A stretch of DNA of 64,000 bases from Incurvaria masculella (lineage: Eukaryota; Arthropoda; Insecta; Lepidoptera; Incurvariidae): contig OX335650.1 of NCBI GenBank assembly GCA_946894095.1, positions 3,782,001-3,846,000 on the forward strand, read 5' to 3'. How positions within the stretch are numbered: the stretch's first letter is position 1; every line of letters starts with the position of its first letter. The notes under the pieces were generated by a model, which was given only the letters and a program-made list of their open reading frames with translations, was not told where the DNA came from and did not search any database. The position numbers and the translations under genes were made by a program. Positions 1 to 10,478 of this stretch are shown here, one piece after another.

Positions 1-190
1 TTCCCTACTAGGTGGTAGGGTATAAGCCCGCCCGGGTTGGTACCATCGCCTTGGATGGAAATATGTTCAATGCGGCAATGAAACATTGTCCGTGTTTTCC
101 ATCCAGTTTAATGTAGCTGTGCTCAAAAAGGGAAGGTCCTGGCATGGTACCTAATTCCTTCGGGAATGTGGTGTATGTGGCTAATATAAC
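1..190 (+). repeat. R1 SINE body, left part cut by window edge
   Basis: This is a copy of dispersed repeat R1. Its recognisable order is a CCTACTAGGTGGTAGGG-like box, GGTTGGTACCATCGC, GCGGCAATGAAA, a run ending CCATCCAGTT, then GGAAGGTCCTGGCATGG and a CTTCGGGAATGTGGTG end. The same string recurs near 19.4, 21.2, 26.7, 32.5, 53.2 and 54.4 kb on either strand. A GTG-started ORF through 144-428 is only repeat read-through. Confidence 0.75.
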
Positions 191-309
191 GGTAGCTGTG
201 TGTGTGAAAAAAAATCATTACAATTTGCACTTAAATTTATGTTGCATCATTCATCTTAAAACAATGTGGTACAAAACTAGTACGTTTTCGCGCTTTTTCT
301 CCCTCGTAA

Positions 310-480
310 ACTACCGCCCGCATCTCCTACCTACCCGCACTTCTGCGCCGCCCTTCAGAGCCCGACGCCACCGCCGCCGCCCCGCCTCAGCCTCGCTTGC
401 CAGTTCATTAGTGAACGCGGCTGAATGACTGCTCTGCGGGAAGGCGGCGTCCACAGCGCAGCTGGACAGAGTCGCTTCCC
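310..480. other. CpG-rich segment, no assigned gene
   Basis: This segment is much richer in G, C and CpG than its surroundings, with GCC/CCG runs near 370-385. It could be an unrecognised exon or promoter sequence of the host gene. I found no convincing splice pair or conserved protein in any frame. Confidence 0.3.
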
Positions 481-503
481 TCACTGGATCGTGTCTGAAT
501 TAA

Positions 504-977
504 GGCACTCGTACTAGCCAAATCGCAAAGTTTGACGGGGGCACCCCAAGTAAACTACCTAAGTCTGACGATTACACGTTGCATTATTACAATGTGTGAT
601 TCCTTGTCTAGCGATCAACCTATTTTCATTAATGTTTGTTTCGTTTATCTATACAAAATAAATTGTCAACTTTTGTCCTTTTCAGAACTTTTTTGACTAA
701 ATATAGAAATCTAAAAGCAAATGGAATTATTTGTTTATGCATAAATGCTGTTTTTACTTATATCTAGCGATCATATTACTTTCATATTTCTCATGTGAAA
801 AATCGACTTTTTTATTATTATTTTTATTGGAATAAATAATGAAATTCAAAAATATTAATCATACATTACTAGTCTGGAGTTCTATTTGGACTTACTGAGG
901 CGTTTCACTACATATTAATATTACATTTGTTGAAAGGTACATTTGTAAGACGCGAGTAGTTGGCTAGTCCTAGCGCC
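504..977 (+). mobile_element. R4 TTAA-flanked non-autonomous DNA element, copy 1
   Basis: The element is bounded by TTAA at 500-503 and 978-981. Its ends are short imperfect inverted repeats (left GGCACTCGTACTAGCC, right GGCTAGTCCTAGCGCC). The interior is AT-rich and non-coding. Two more copies are at 7922-8387 and 36444-39332. Duplication of TTAA is the hallmark of piggyBac-type transposition, so this is probably a piggyBac-type MITE; no transposase is present. Confidence 0.75.
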
Positions 978-1382
978 TTAACGATGAAGAGTAGATTAAC
1001 CTGATAGGAGTATTAGGAGTAATACAATCAGAAGAGGCGATTTCTCGAAATGGGGTGAACTCGAAATCGCCTGTTACTAGTAAGCACATCATTGAAATTT
1101 CCTTTTATTGGGGTGTTTTTTTTTTCTCGTTATCTCTTTGAATCCATGGAGATGCCGCACAAATCGTAGTCTTTGATTGTAATTGAATGACCAAAGGTGT
1201 TCAAATGCTTGTAATCTGAATCTGTACCAAATGAGTAAATGTATGTCCGACAGTTATTTAGTGCCCGCAACATTATTTTGTAACCGTCACCGTCACTAAA
1301 CGTTTCTCTTGTTTTATTCTACTTATATTTCTATACGATTTGCTCTCCAATGTTCTATGACTACATGTCATATGTGAGGAAT

Positions 1383-1527
1383 CTAATGCTGAGATTCATA
1401 GATCTCACTCGTGCTTGGCTTAGCTAAGGTATAGTTTCCGACTGTCGAATTCGACATTTGTTCCATACGTTTTATATCAAAACTGACAATCGGAAGTAAA
1501 AGTAATCTCTATGAATCTCAGCATTAG
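1383..1527. mobile_element. 145-bp MITE with perfect 20-bp terminal inverted repeats
   Basis: The left end CTAATGCTGAGATTCATAGA at 1383-1402 is the exact reverse complement of the right end at 1508-1527. The interior is non-coding. A small non-autonomous DNA transposon is the simplest reading; the superfamily cannot be told from the ends. The surrounding stretch 982-1574 holds nothing else I recognise. Confidence 0.75.
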
Positions 1528-1574
1528 TATTTTCGCAAAGAACATGTTCATGATCACCAGATCGCTCACACGTC

Positions 1575-1829
1575 ATGAGCGTTTCTCAGGTAACTAGTTC
1601 AACTGTAGACACTATGGCCGGGGTGCTCGCGCCCCCACCGCCCCCTCCGCCCCCGCCGTCAGCATACGTAATGAGCCGGCCCACCTCTCAATATAGCGAG
1701 CGACGACCTCCCGCGGCTCAAAAAACGATTATAGGCTCGTTCGCGGAACGCGCGAGCCGGCACGGGCTGCGGATGCGAGACGTGGAATTTAAGGGAATTT
1801 GGCTAGCTGATAGGCTTAGCCAGGTTTAG
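1575..1829 (+). CDS. Possible proline-rich exon, unrecognised protein
   Basis: An ORF with a GC-rich start encodes a run of about nine prolines (residues 20-28) followed by a charged stretch with the motif FAERASRHGLRMRDVEFKG. The ATG at 1575 has no strong context. A polypyrimidine-AG precedes 1590 (TTTCTCAG followed by GTAACTAG), so coding could instead begin at an acceptor there. The right end could be a donor (CAG followed by GTTTAG) or the stop at 1827-1829. If it ended at that CAG it would finish on a whole codon, which does not fit the liprin-beta exon at 7132, whose first codon is split after one base. I recognise no family. The CpG content and varied residues make it more exon-like than its surroundings, but this is weak evidence. 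Confidence 0.25.
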   Translation: MSVSQVTSSTVDTMAGVLAPPPPPPPPPSAYVMSRPTSQYSERRPPAAQKTIIGSFAERASRHGLRMRDVEFKGIWLADRLSQV

Positions 1830-2593
1830 CGATGCTGGGCGGAATCGGATACGAACGGGGAGCGGTGGCCGCCCGCAGACCTTCGTGGGATGCCTCTTAT
1901 TGGAGCCCCTATCTTGTTGGCTTTAATATTGAATTCCTCGAGTAGGCTTAGCTGCTACTTATGCAATCCACAGCTTCGATTCAATGACCGAATACCCGAC
2001 CTCTTTGACTGAATCGCTTACTTTCTCCATTACCGCAACAAAAAAGCATTTGTTTTATTAGTGTATTGTTCTCATCTGGGGTACAGGTCACTTAAGTATC
2101 CGCTTGGATACTTAACGCTTATGAAGCGCTATGCCGTGCGTCTCTTCGACGACACTGAGGAAACTCAAAAGTTCGAACTCCAAAGGAATGTAAAGACTCT
2201 TTCTGTGGCTTTTCAGATTTGCGCAACGCTATTCCTCCAACCTTATTCTACCATCTATCAACGCGAAACAGTAAGGAAATACATCAATATACTGTCGGCA
2301 ATCTTATAACCAACCAATCCTCTAGATATTTGTAGGGTCTGCACTCCTTGCCGAGGTATTTCTCCCAAAGCGCAACCTGGGGATCTTCAATGTAAAGAAG
2401 CATCTGACCGGCCGGCATGGATTTTATCTACCCTTGAAAAACTTTAAAAGTCGAAGTAGGACGTAGCTCCGCCTGCCCTAAGTATCGGGACATCGAAGAA
2501 TATAGAATATATGATAAATCTAAGTATGCATACATATTTTGCGAAATTTAAATCAATGTTAAAAAACCCTACAAAATTGTCTTAGCCCCGGTT
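1830..2593. other. Intronic or intergenic sequence with a LINE-tail fragment
   Basis: No supported gene lies here. Around 2340-2460 there is a degraded match to repeat R6, the 3' end of a non-LTR retrotransposon, including GAGGTATTTC, an AAGAAGCATCTG box and GGCCGGCATGG. The rest is AT-rich sequence without recognisable structure. Confidence 0.45.
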
Positions 2594-2760
2594 GCACGAC
2601 GAGACGGCCGAGTTAATCAATGTTCAAACACGTCACTTTTAGTGAACCGTATGGAGTTGCTTCCATACTGTCCATACAAAGTGACGTGTTTAAACATACG
2701 TTGACGTTGATTTGGATTTTTTGTGCATTCGTGCACTCGGCCCTTAGTGGTGGCCAAAAG
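2594..2760 (+). repeat. R8 repeat, uninterrupted copy
   Basis: The sequence runs from a CCCGGTTGCACGACGAGAC-like start, through two CACGT-containing blocks in opposite orientation, to TTCGTGCACTCGGCCCTTAG. The same sequence recurs at 6650-7095, where it is split by repeat R2. The internal inverted blocks (AACACGTCACTTT and AAAGTGACGTGTT) suggest a small foldback-type element. Confidence 0.65.
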
Positions 2761-2839
2761 TAATTGTTGTGTATTAGTCGATTATCCGACCAGCCATTAT
2801 GCTCCCATGAGGCAATGCTTGGCAACCCATTTCTCGGAG

Positions 2840-5800
2840 TACCTAATAATAAGCAGGCTTGCTTAATATTACTCTGACAGTCATGCAGTGTCGAGCCGGG
2901 TTCAGAGCATAACGTGTCTTCACGATTTCCCTCGACGGGATATAACTAAAGAACCCATTTTCCGAATCTCGAACTGCCACACATCCCACTAAACCGATCG
3001 GCTTAGTGGCAAGTCAATTGTACACTCGGTTGACGGTTCTCGTTCCAATTGTCGACATTTTCCTCTAGTCGGGGACAATGCAATAAACTCCATCCCAGCT
3101 GCTACAGCCTTTTTTAAGTGGGAAATGCGTCTGGCTGCTTTCCGGTCGGGGCTTTCACGATAACAGCGAGCGTACTCGTTTACTTCGACAAAGTTTGCAG
3201 ACGTCTGGCGGAGACTTGTAACGAACTGCATCGGCTGAGTAACGACGATGTTAGCCGAACTGTAGAATATAATGAGCATTACAGAAAGGTCAAAACTATG
3301 ATGATATGATATGATTAAAACAATGACCAGAAACACAGTAAAACACATCTGCTGCCATAGTCCTCAGTCCGCTAAAACGTTACTGCAGTGTGGATTTTTG
3401 TTTATGTCGTACCGGTAATGTCAGGAAGACGTTCATGTGCGCATTGACGAGCTTATTCCCCATATTTCGATACTCAAATAAATATTAAGGTTAAGAACTA
3501 AAACCCGACTACTGAAAAATCACTCTCTAAGAGTGTTGATCAAGAAAATATTTTCACCTGAAGTTGTTGTGTACACACTAATCAATATTTGTCGTCTATG
3601 AAATAAACAACTTGCACGTAGTATATTAATGTTTTTAAATCATATTCATAGGCAGAGGATAGCCGAGGTCGTATGTCATCTTCCCTAACAATGCAATACA
3701 TAAAGGCAAAGTTTCAATTATATATATTTGAAATAAGCCCTTTTATAAGATACCCAATACGCCATCATTAACAATTATTATTTTTTATTTTATGACTTTG
3801 TCTTCCTCCAATTTCTTCACAGCCAGCGCTTCCAATGATACCTCATTTGTTAAATTATGATAAGCAGTTAAAAGTTATGATGGCAGAGATGAACATACAT
3901 ACATACATACATCCGGTAAAAATAACCCTACTTTTGCTTCGCCGCAGTCGGGTAAAAATAAAGATACAGTTTTCGAGATTTCAAACTAGATACAAAAGTC
4001 CTAATAGATTCAACAAAATAAAGAATCAATGTTGATAGGGTAACGATGAAGAAAAAAAAAGTGAGAATAGCTGGTTAGGCTTTCTAGCGTACCATTCCAT
4101 TTTCATTCATCATGTGTGCCTAAAACTCATTAGGCGATAGTTAGGTAGTAGGACATTAGTCAACCGCTGGGTACCCCGGGGCCGAATAACGATGTTCGGG
4201 AGTCGAAAATGGCGCCCGTGATGTTTATTTTTATTTGCCAACTTGACGAAAATAACTACCACATTTATTAGGCTCTTAAATGTACGATTGCAATAGGTGT
4301 TGCTTGATTTTATTAAACTGTGGAAAGAGTAATGAAATGGTCGGGCATTCGGAAAGTGCAGCAGCTTGGATTGGCTCTGGTGGACTAAGTTGAGAAATAT
4401 TAACAGAATTACCCCTTCCGCTGCATAAACTCCGTTCCGCATTGCCTTTGACGCGCGCCGAAGCGTTCGCTGCCCCGTGGAGCGTGGCGTATTTGCATAC
4501 GCCGCTCCGCCGATCGAATTTCAAAGACCTCGGGCTCTCAGAGATTGATACGGTCAGCCTTCACTCTTTGACATAAAGCCCATTTCTCTGTTCAGCTGAT
4601 CGCCTGAATTCGGAGATTTAGTTTAGCGATAGTTTGAATAAGAGGGATTCCGAACTACGTGCAGTTTGCTGCGTCTATTCGAATACGCTCGTTCGGTGCT
4701 GCTTTAATTTTTATGCTTAGAACTTTTTATTTTGTAAAAACCTAACTTCAAATCGCGTGGCAGTGTTGCACGTGATGAAAATATAGAAATTCCTTACTAA
4801 CTGGCCAGTTCATGCGTATGATTTTCTTTCCCAACAATAGTGACTTCTGATTATTGCTAGATATTTACACCGCGACAACCTATTGTAGGATTACAAATGG
4901 ATACAGTGCGTGAGCAATTTTTTTGAATTACCTCTGAAATTATGTTTGAAAATGGAATGTACAGTGATTGAATTTCCGTACCCCTCCAATCACGGCGATC
5001 TCCTTTCACCCAACTGAGCTTGAGGTCGTGCTAAAAGGGACCAAGCGCTTGAAATGGGAACCGTCAACCGCGGCCGGAGCTGGTTGCATTTAAATCCGGA
5101 CCTGCTTCATGCGAGGCGGACATTTGGATTGGTTTATATCTAAAGCCTGCATCAGTGGCTGATGGTTCAACCTACAAAATATATTAAATTTATTATAATC
5201 GTGCGAGAATAACGACTGCAAATGACGACCTCACAATTGGCAAGAAGGGCTTTTTTCGGTAAGTGCTGCCCTCTTCTGAAATTGAACCTGTTTTCAGCTA
5301 TTTTCACCGCTGGCAATAATCGATAGGCTTTGTCTTGAGAACCTGAAACCTATCAGCATCGGATCTCACCCTTTCCCCTTGCGCCTGGCTCTTTATGACT
5401 CCTGCCTCCTGCTCCATCTGCGGTAAATTGAATGTCTTTGTGTAGTCGGGAGCAGATCTGACTACGAGATACCGTTTTATTTTCTCGTAAGAAACGGTAA
5501 GATGACACTCCCTCTCTTAAAACATTTATTAATTTAGAACACGTTCGAGTTATATTGGAAATTATTTTGTTTGAAATTCCATGGCCATTTTACCTACGCA
5601 AGCTCGACTCTTCTAGCTTTTGCGAAGATTATACGAGACACAATAATTTCAGTAGATTTTTTCCATATAAAAAATAGGTTCTCGCATTGCATTTCGTCTA
5701 AGTCCGTGACCAAATGGTTTGGGGGACAGCTAGTGAGCGTTAATACCTATTCAATGATTATGTTTATACTAGTTGAGGTACCCAGCTCCTCTCGGGTCAA

Positions 5801-6429
5801 TATCAGTTTGGTTTGGACGGATGTCAGGGTGGATTATTTTCTTGGTAAAAGTAGCCCAGATTGACGACATTGTATCTATCTAAATTATCGTTGTGGACTC
5901 TGTTGGAAAACATAAAAACATTAAAAAAATGTGAACTAATTTTAAATACGATACGATTTAATACATACATGAAACTGAGTTTTTATTAAGATCAACGATT
6001 GTGTAATGATAGATAATTGTTTATTGTTTATTCATCATCCATAGACAGTACACTTCACTCCGATTTGTCATATTTTATCATTAGCCAGTTCGGCAATCCC
6101 AGGGAAGAAGAACTGACAAGAAACTCCGCTGGATTTTTTTCTTCTGAATGTATGACTTCAGATTGCCGTGGCTTCCCACTCATTTAAGGGTTTACAAGAA
6201 CGGCTTTTTTCTTTTATTCGACCTAGTTACAAACTCACTAACATACAATCTGCGCCAAGCAAACAGGTAAGTGGCGCCATCTGTTGACCACGGTCTGTCC
6301 GCTTGCGATCGCCTTTCGCGCCTCGGTATGTTCAGTTGCGCCATACCGTCATTTGGTTTTAAATCTCTCCCCACGCCTGTTGTAGGAGTTGCACATCATG
6401 ACGTATGAAGTAAAAACACCATGCGGCAG
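2840..6429. other. Long stretch without a supported gene
   Basis: I see no exon with matching splice sites and no conserved protein. A minus-strand ORF at 2989-3348 is moderately GC-rich and could be an old retroelement fragment, but I cannot name it. A short CATA microsatellite lies at 3893-3912. A CpG-rich patch occurs at about 4435-4520. The remainder is ordinary AT-rich intronic sequence. Confidence 0.5.
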
Positions 6430-6645
6430 AAATTAGTAGTCGCAACTGAAACTAAAACTTACGAAAAGTAGTAATTTACTTTGACACCTTTTGTTTGACG
6501 AAATGTCACTTTTGACGTTATTTTTTATTACTACTTTTGTTTAGTCTTAGATTCTACTGCGACTATTTATCTCAACCGGAGTGATGTAAATAAGTATACT
6601 ACTATTAGTTAGTTTTAGTTCCAGTTACGACTATTAATCTCAGCC
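6430..6645. mobile_element. MITE-like inverted-repeat element
   Basis: The left part AGTCGCAACTGAAACTAAAA is mirrored at the right end by a GTTTTAGTTCCAGTTACGAC-like sequence, and AGTAGTAA blocks inside are also inverted. Related sequence with the same GAGATAAATAGTCGTAAC end occurs at 12960-13090. It is a non-coding short DNA-transposon relic. Confidence 0.55.
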
Positions 6646-6649
6646 TTAG

Positions 6650-7095
6650 GCCCGATTGCAGGAAGAGACATCTGAGTTAATCAATCCTTAAACACGTTAC
6701 TTTCAGTGAACCACATGGAGTTACTCAGCTCCCTCCGTCCATAAAAACCGGCCAAGTGCGAGTCACACTCGCACATGAAGGGTTCCGTAGATCCTACAAG
6801 ATTTAACATAAAAAAGTTTGTTTGTATGGGAGACGCCTTTAATTTTAATGTTTTTTTTATTTTACCTATTTGTTGTTTAGCGGCAAAATAGAAACACACT
6901 CTGTAAAAAATCAACTGCCTAGCTATTACGGTTCATGAGATACAGCCCTGTGACAGACGGACGGACGGACAGCGGAGGCTTAGTAATAAGGTTCCGTTGG
7001 TACCCTTTGGGTACAGAACCCTAAAAAGTGACGTGCTTTATCATACGTTGCCGTTGACGTTGATTTTGTGTCCTTTCGTGCACTCGGCCCTAAGT
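6650..7095 (+). repeat. R8 repeat, copy split by an R2 insertion
   Basis: The left part (6650-6742) and right part (7028-7095) together match the intact R8 copy at 2594-2760. The interruption is the R2 element at 6743-7027. The copy ends about 35 bp before the splice acceptor of the first recognised liprin-beta exon, so this layered repeat forms most of the sequence directly upstream of that exon. Confidence 0.75.
6743..7027 (+). mobile_element. R2 dispersed repeat, copy 1
   Basis: A full-length copy reads from ACCGGCCAAGTGCGAGTC through AGCGGCAAAATAGAAACACA, a TTACGGTTCATGAGATACAG block and a GGAC tandem run, to CTTTGGGTACAGAACCCTA. Eight copies occur in the window on both strands. There is no coding capacity. 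It is a non-autonomous dispersed element of a type I associate with lepidopteran genomes; its class is unresolved. Confidence 0.8.
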
Positions 7096-7131
7096 GTTGG
7101 TTGATGTTTTGATGTTGATGTGTGTGCGCAG

Positions 7132-7331
7132 ACGCGGGCGGCGGGGGTGCGGGCGGCGGAGGCGGCGGAGGGGGCCGCGCGGCGCGCGCCCGCGCTCTCG
7201 ACCTCGCGCAGCAGCTGGCGGGCGCGCTGCAGCACGCGGCGCCTCCGCCGCCGCGGCCCGACTTCACCACCGCCAGCGCCATCCTGCGCTGGGTGCAGCA
7301 CGCGGGCGTCGCCGCCGGCCACACCGCACTC
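7132..7331 (+). CDS. Liprin-beta: Liprin-beta exon: N-terminal region before the coiled coil
   Basis: The exon opens after GTGTGCGCAG with two bases of a split codon and ends on a whole codon before GTGAGT. After a glycine/alanine-rich start it encodes ALDLAQQLAGAL and then ASAILRWVQHAGVAAGHTAL. These match the vertebrate liprin-beta segment that runs from its leu-arg-gly-leu-leu-glu helix to the val-glu-trp-leu motif just before the coiled coil. Liprin-beta is a cytoplasmic scaffold that binds liprin-alpha through its SAM domains and acts at synapses and cell-edge adhesion sites. The upstream exon must end one base into a codon and was not found in the window. The poly-glycine start is GC-saturated and probably lineage-specific. 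The assignment rests on the downstream helix and on perfect phase with the next exon. Confidence 0.8.
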
Positions 7332-7921
7332 GTGAGTACCACCGCCCATAAACCGATGCGAACGCTTCAACATTCATGGACTAGACTAGAGACATGCTCG
7401 GCGACAGAACGTTTGCGTTATCAGGCAGACGTCATAAGACGAGCTCTTAGTGATGTCGCCTACGCGCGCGACTCGCTGTGATGTAATAGTTTTTGATATA
7501 TTTGCACACACAAACAACAGAACTATTGAAAATGTGAAACAATACAAAATTATTTATTGAATGTCAATCTGTATTCCCAGTTTTTAGAGCTCTTTTGAAA
7601 GCAGCTTTGCCGCTTAAAAGCACAGATTTTAAGTTAGCACGGCGACTAAAATTAATGGGCTTGATTGTAGTACAATTGAGGGACGTAGAATCAAAAGCAG
7701 ATCTATCCACTGAAGTAAGTAAGGAATACAAAAAAATGCATTCTTCAATATCGGTGTTTTTTTATTCTTAATGTTAACAAAGTGCTGTTTATTAATTCTT
7801 CGTTCGAAGAACGAATATTGGTTTGTTCAAAAGATAACCTAAAAATAGGAACATTTTCGAATCTTCCTACATAAACGCAAGCAAGAGGCGCGGTGGTGAA
7901 GTGCAACGAGACAACGATTAA
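7332..7921. other. Liprin-beta: Start of the 33.9 kb liprin-beta intron
   Basis: A strong GTGAGT donor opens the intron. The first 600 bp hold no further exon that I can support. The intron continues to 41182 and contains most of the mobile elements listed below, as well as the unknown coding cluster at 33.4-35.1 kb. Confidence 0.6.
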
Positions 7922-8387
7922 GGCCCTGGTACTAGCCATATCGCAAAGTTAGACGAGGCACCCCAAGTTAACTAACTAAGTCTGACGATTATAAGTGTCA
8001 TTTTTACAATATATGATTCCTTGTCTAGGAATCAACCTATTTTCGTTAATGTATGTTTCCTTTTTCTATACAAAATACATTGCGGAAACGGTGTCCATTT
8101 CCGAACTTTTTTGACTAAATGTAGAAATCTAAAAGCAAATGGAATTTTTTTGTTTATGCATATATGCTATTTTTGCTTATATCTAGAAATAGAATTACTT
8201 TCAGATTTCTAATGAGAAAAATCAACTTTTTTATTTTTATTATTATTTAAATAAAAGATGGAATCAAAAAATATTAACAATCCATTATCATACTGGAGTT
8301 CTATTTGGATTTGCTGAAGCGTTTCACTACATACATTTGTTAAAAAGTACATTTGTATGGCGCGAGTAGTTGGCTAGTCCTAGCGCC
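7922..8387 (+). mobile_element. R4 TTAA-flanked element, copy 2 (intact)
   Basis: TTAA at 7918-7921 and 8388-8391 flank a 466-bp non-coding element with ends GGCCCTGGTACTAGCC and GGCTAGTCCTAGCGCC (inverted). Its right TTAA is shared with the left end of the R3 element that follows. Used here as the reference for the interrupted copy at 36444-39332. Confidence 0.8.
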
Positions 8388-8391
8388 TTAA

Positions 8392-8933
8392 GGTGGCCCA
8401 ACCCGCTCATCTCCCCATACAAAAGGGGAAAGAAGATCACGCCCATATTTCTTGTCAGAGATCCAAAATTTTTCTCAAAATAGCTTTATTTGATCAAACT
8501 AGATGTCTGATTACCATTGGCATTGTAAAATTGTGTTTGGTTTCTAAGTTATAAGGTCCGAAAGTTCGAATTTTTCGCGCGTTTTGTACGATAACTTTGG
8601 AGGTGGATTACGCAATGATTAAGTAAGAACATCGTAAAAAGATTAGTCATCAGACATAGCTTATTTAATCAAGATTGATGATCTATTTGGTTTTTGTTAG
8701 ATTTTTTACTACAGCGGTCGTGGTTTACTTTTAGCTATAAGTCGTTTTGAAATTAAAATTTTCGTAAATCTTACCAAATCATACACTAAGCACATTGTCT
8801 TTTTTGTGGACATGTTGCATCTTCCTCATCACGGAGCCTGTCTTATTCTTTGAAACATAGAAGGTCCCAGAGCGCAACAGCATGGTTTTGTACCGTGCCC
8901 GCGAATGAGTTGGGCCTGCCGGGTTGGGCCACC
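8392..8933 (+). mobile_element. R3 TTAA-flanked element, copy 1 (intact)
   Basis: A 542-bp non-coding element lies between TTAA at 8388-8391 and 8934-8937. The ends are inverted: left GGTGGCCCAACCCG and right CGGGTTGGGCCACC. Its left TTAA is the right TTAA of the adjacent R4 copy. A piggyBac-type non-autonomous transposon is the best reading. Other copies are at 9174, 13668, 15279, 25747 and 27439. Confidence 0.8.
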
Positions 8934-9173
8934 TTAAGCGTGGCACTAATCCTGCGGCAATGGGTCCCGAGACGCAGAAGATGATGCCGCAACTGCAAAC
9001 CGCGTGAAAGAAACTTCTCACAAAAAGCTACGCTGAAAGACATGAATATTTAGCGAACTGGAGCGCAACGGGGCGTCTGTCTGTACTCGCGCGTAGGCGG
9101 AGCGGTGGGGAGACGCGAAGGTAAGCGACGACGAAGGCGGGGTATGACCAGGGTTGTCACGATGTAATTTTAA

Positions 9174-9672
9174 GGTGGGCCTTCCCTCTCAACTCCCCGT
9201 ACAAACGTGGAAATAACATCATGTGCGTATTTCTTGTCGGAGATCCAAAATTATACTCAAAACAGCTTTATTGATCGAACTAGATGATGGTAAAATTCGG
9301 TTTGGGGTCTACGTTTTAAGGTCTAAAATTTCGTTTTTTTTTGCAATAAGTTTGAATACAACAAAAAAATAATAAAAAATGTTGGCCATGAAGCCTAGTC
9401 CGTTCCATGAAAATTCAAAATCAGTTTAGTTTTTGTTTGATTTCTGACTGCAGCGTTCGTGATTGACTTTTAGCTATAAGACTATGTATGTGTAATTATT
9501 TTTTTTGTAAATCTAACCAATCAAATATTTTGCGCATTATTTGCTTTGTGGACGTGTTGCATCCTCCTCATCACGAAGACTGTCTTTTTTTAAACAGATA
9601 CATTGCCATAACGCAATGGAACGATTTTGTGCCGCGCCCGCGGGTATGTTAGTCCCGTCGGGAAGGGCCACC
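9174..9672 (+). mobile_element. R3 TTAA-flanked element, copy 2
   Basis: TTAA at 9170-9173 and 9673-9676 flank a diverged R3 copy starting GGTGGGCCTTCCC and ending GGAAGGGCCACC. Internal landmarks are shared with copy 1: a CATACAAACGTGG-type box, a GATCCAAAATT box, and a GTGGACGTGTTGCATCCTCC box near the right end. No coding sequence is present. Confidence 0.75.
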
Positions 9673-9676
9673 TTAA

Positions 9677-10185
9677 ATATCATCAAGGAGATACTGGATA
9701 AACGTCTGAGAACACTTTGTTTAATTTTTGGAGTTGTTTAGTTTAGTGTACGAGTTGCGCGGATCTCTGAGCGCGCATTGCCGAGTTCGCCATTAGTAGG
9801 CCAATGCAGGTCGAAGGGCGTGACAGCCCTACCTGCCCGCATAAGCGCTTTGACTTTGGCTGTTGCCATCGAAGTTTGAAGCGACGACGCTCCACGGAGA
9901 GATTTTCATTTACTTTGGTAGTCTTCCGGAAATTTGTTTTTGTTTGTGTAGAGCATATGCGATGTCGCGATGTTTTAAAGTTGTTGATATAAATTTGGGA
10001 AGGCCTCTTTTTATATTCCTCAAGCTTATCAGCTTTAGTTTCGCTATTCTGGAGGTTTTTTTATTAATCTAGATTCCTGAATTAAATACTCCTTATTCCT
10101 TAAATTAATTTAGCTCTTGCCGTAACCCTGTATATTTTAAGATAGTCCACGTCAAAACAGCAAACAAATGAATGAGTGATTTATT
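9677..10185. other. Intron sequence, nothing recognised
   Basis: Short GC-richer patches occur near 9760-9840, but no splice-bounded exon, RNA gene or named repeat is visible. Confidence 0.4.
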
Positions 10186-10478
10186 TTAATCGACACTTTA
10201 ATCGGGCCTTTATTACTGAAGTCCTGATTATCTTTTACTGGTATTGATTGCAAGCTGCTAAGAAATACCCTTAATGTTTGGCGATTAAGCTAATCAGCAT
10301 TAGGTGAAAAGGCCCTTAGCCTGGTTTTTACCAAGTGCTGATTTAATTTAATGGACACTTAAAGGGCCTTTACTAAAGTGCAGATTATCTTGTAATGGTA
10401 TTGATTGCAAGCTGCTAAGAAATGCCAGATTAAGCTAATCAGCAAACGGTGAAAAAGGCCCTTTTAGTACAATTTAAC
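10186..10478 (+). repeat. Diverged tandem duplication of a 135-150 bp hairpin unit
   Basis: Two successive units (about 10186-10320 and 10340-10475) share TATTGATTGCAAGCTGCTAA, TTAAGCTAATCAGCA and a GATTATCTTxTAxTGG block. Within each unit a GGGCCTTTA near the start is mirrored by AAGGCCCTT near the end, so each unit could fold back on itself. A tandem copy of a small foldback element is likely. Confidence 0.65.

Noticed and set aside
2989..3348. Minus-strand ORF of 119 codons as a gene
   Set aside because: It has a suggestive charged stretch but no recognisable domain, and a hydrophobic AT-rich start that looks like read-through; at most a decayed retroelement piece.
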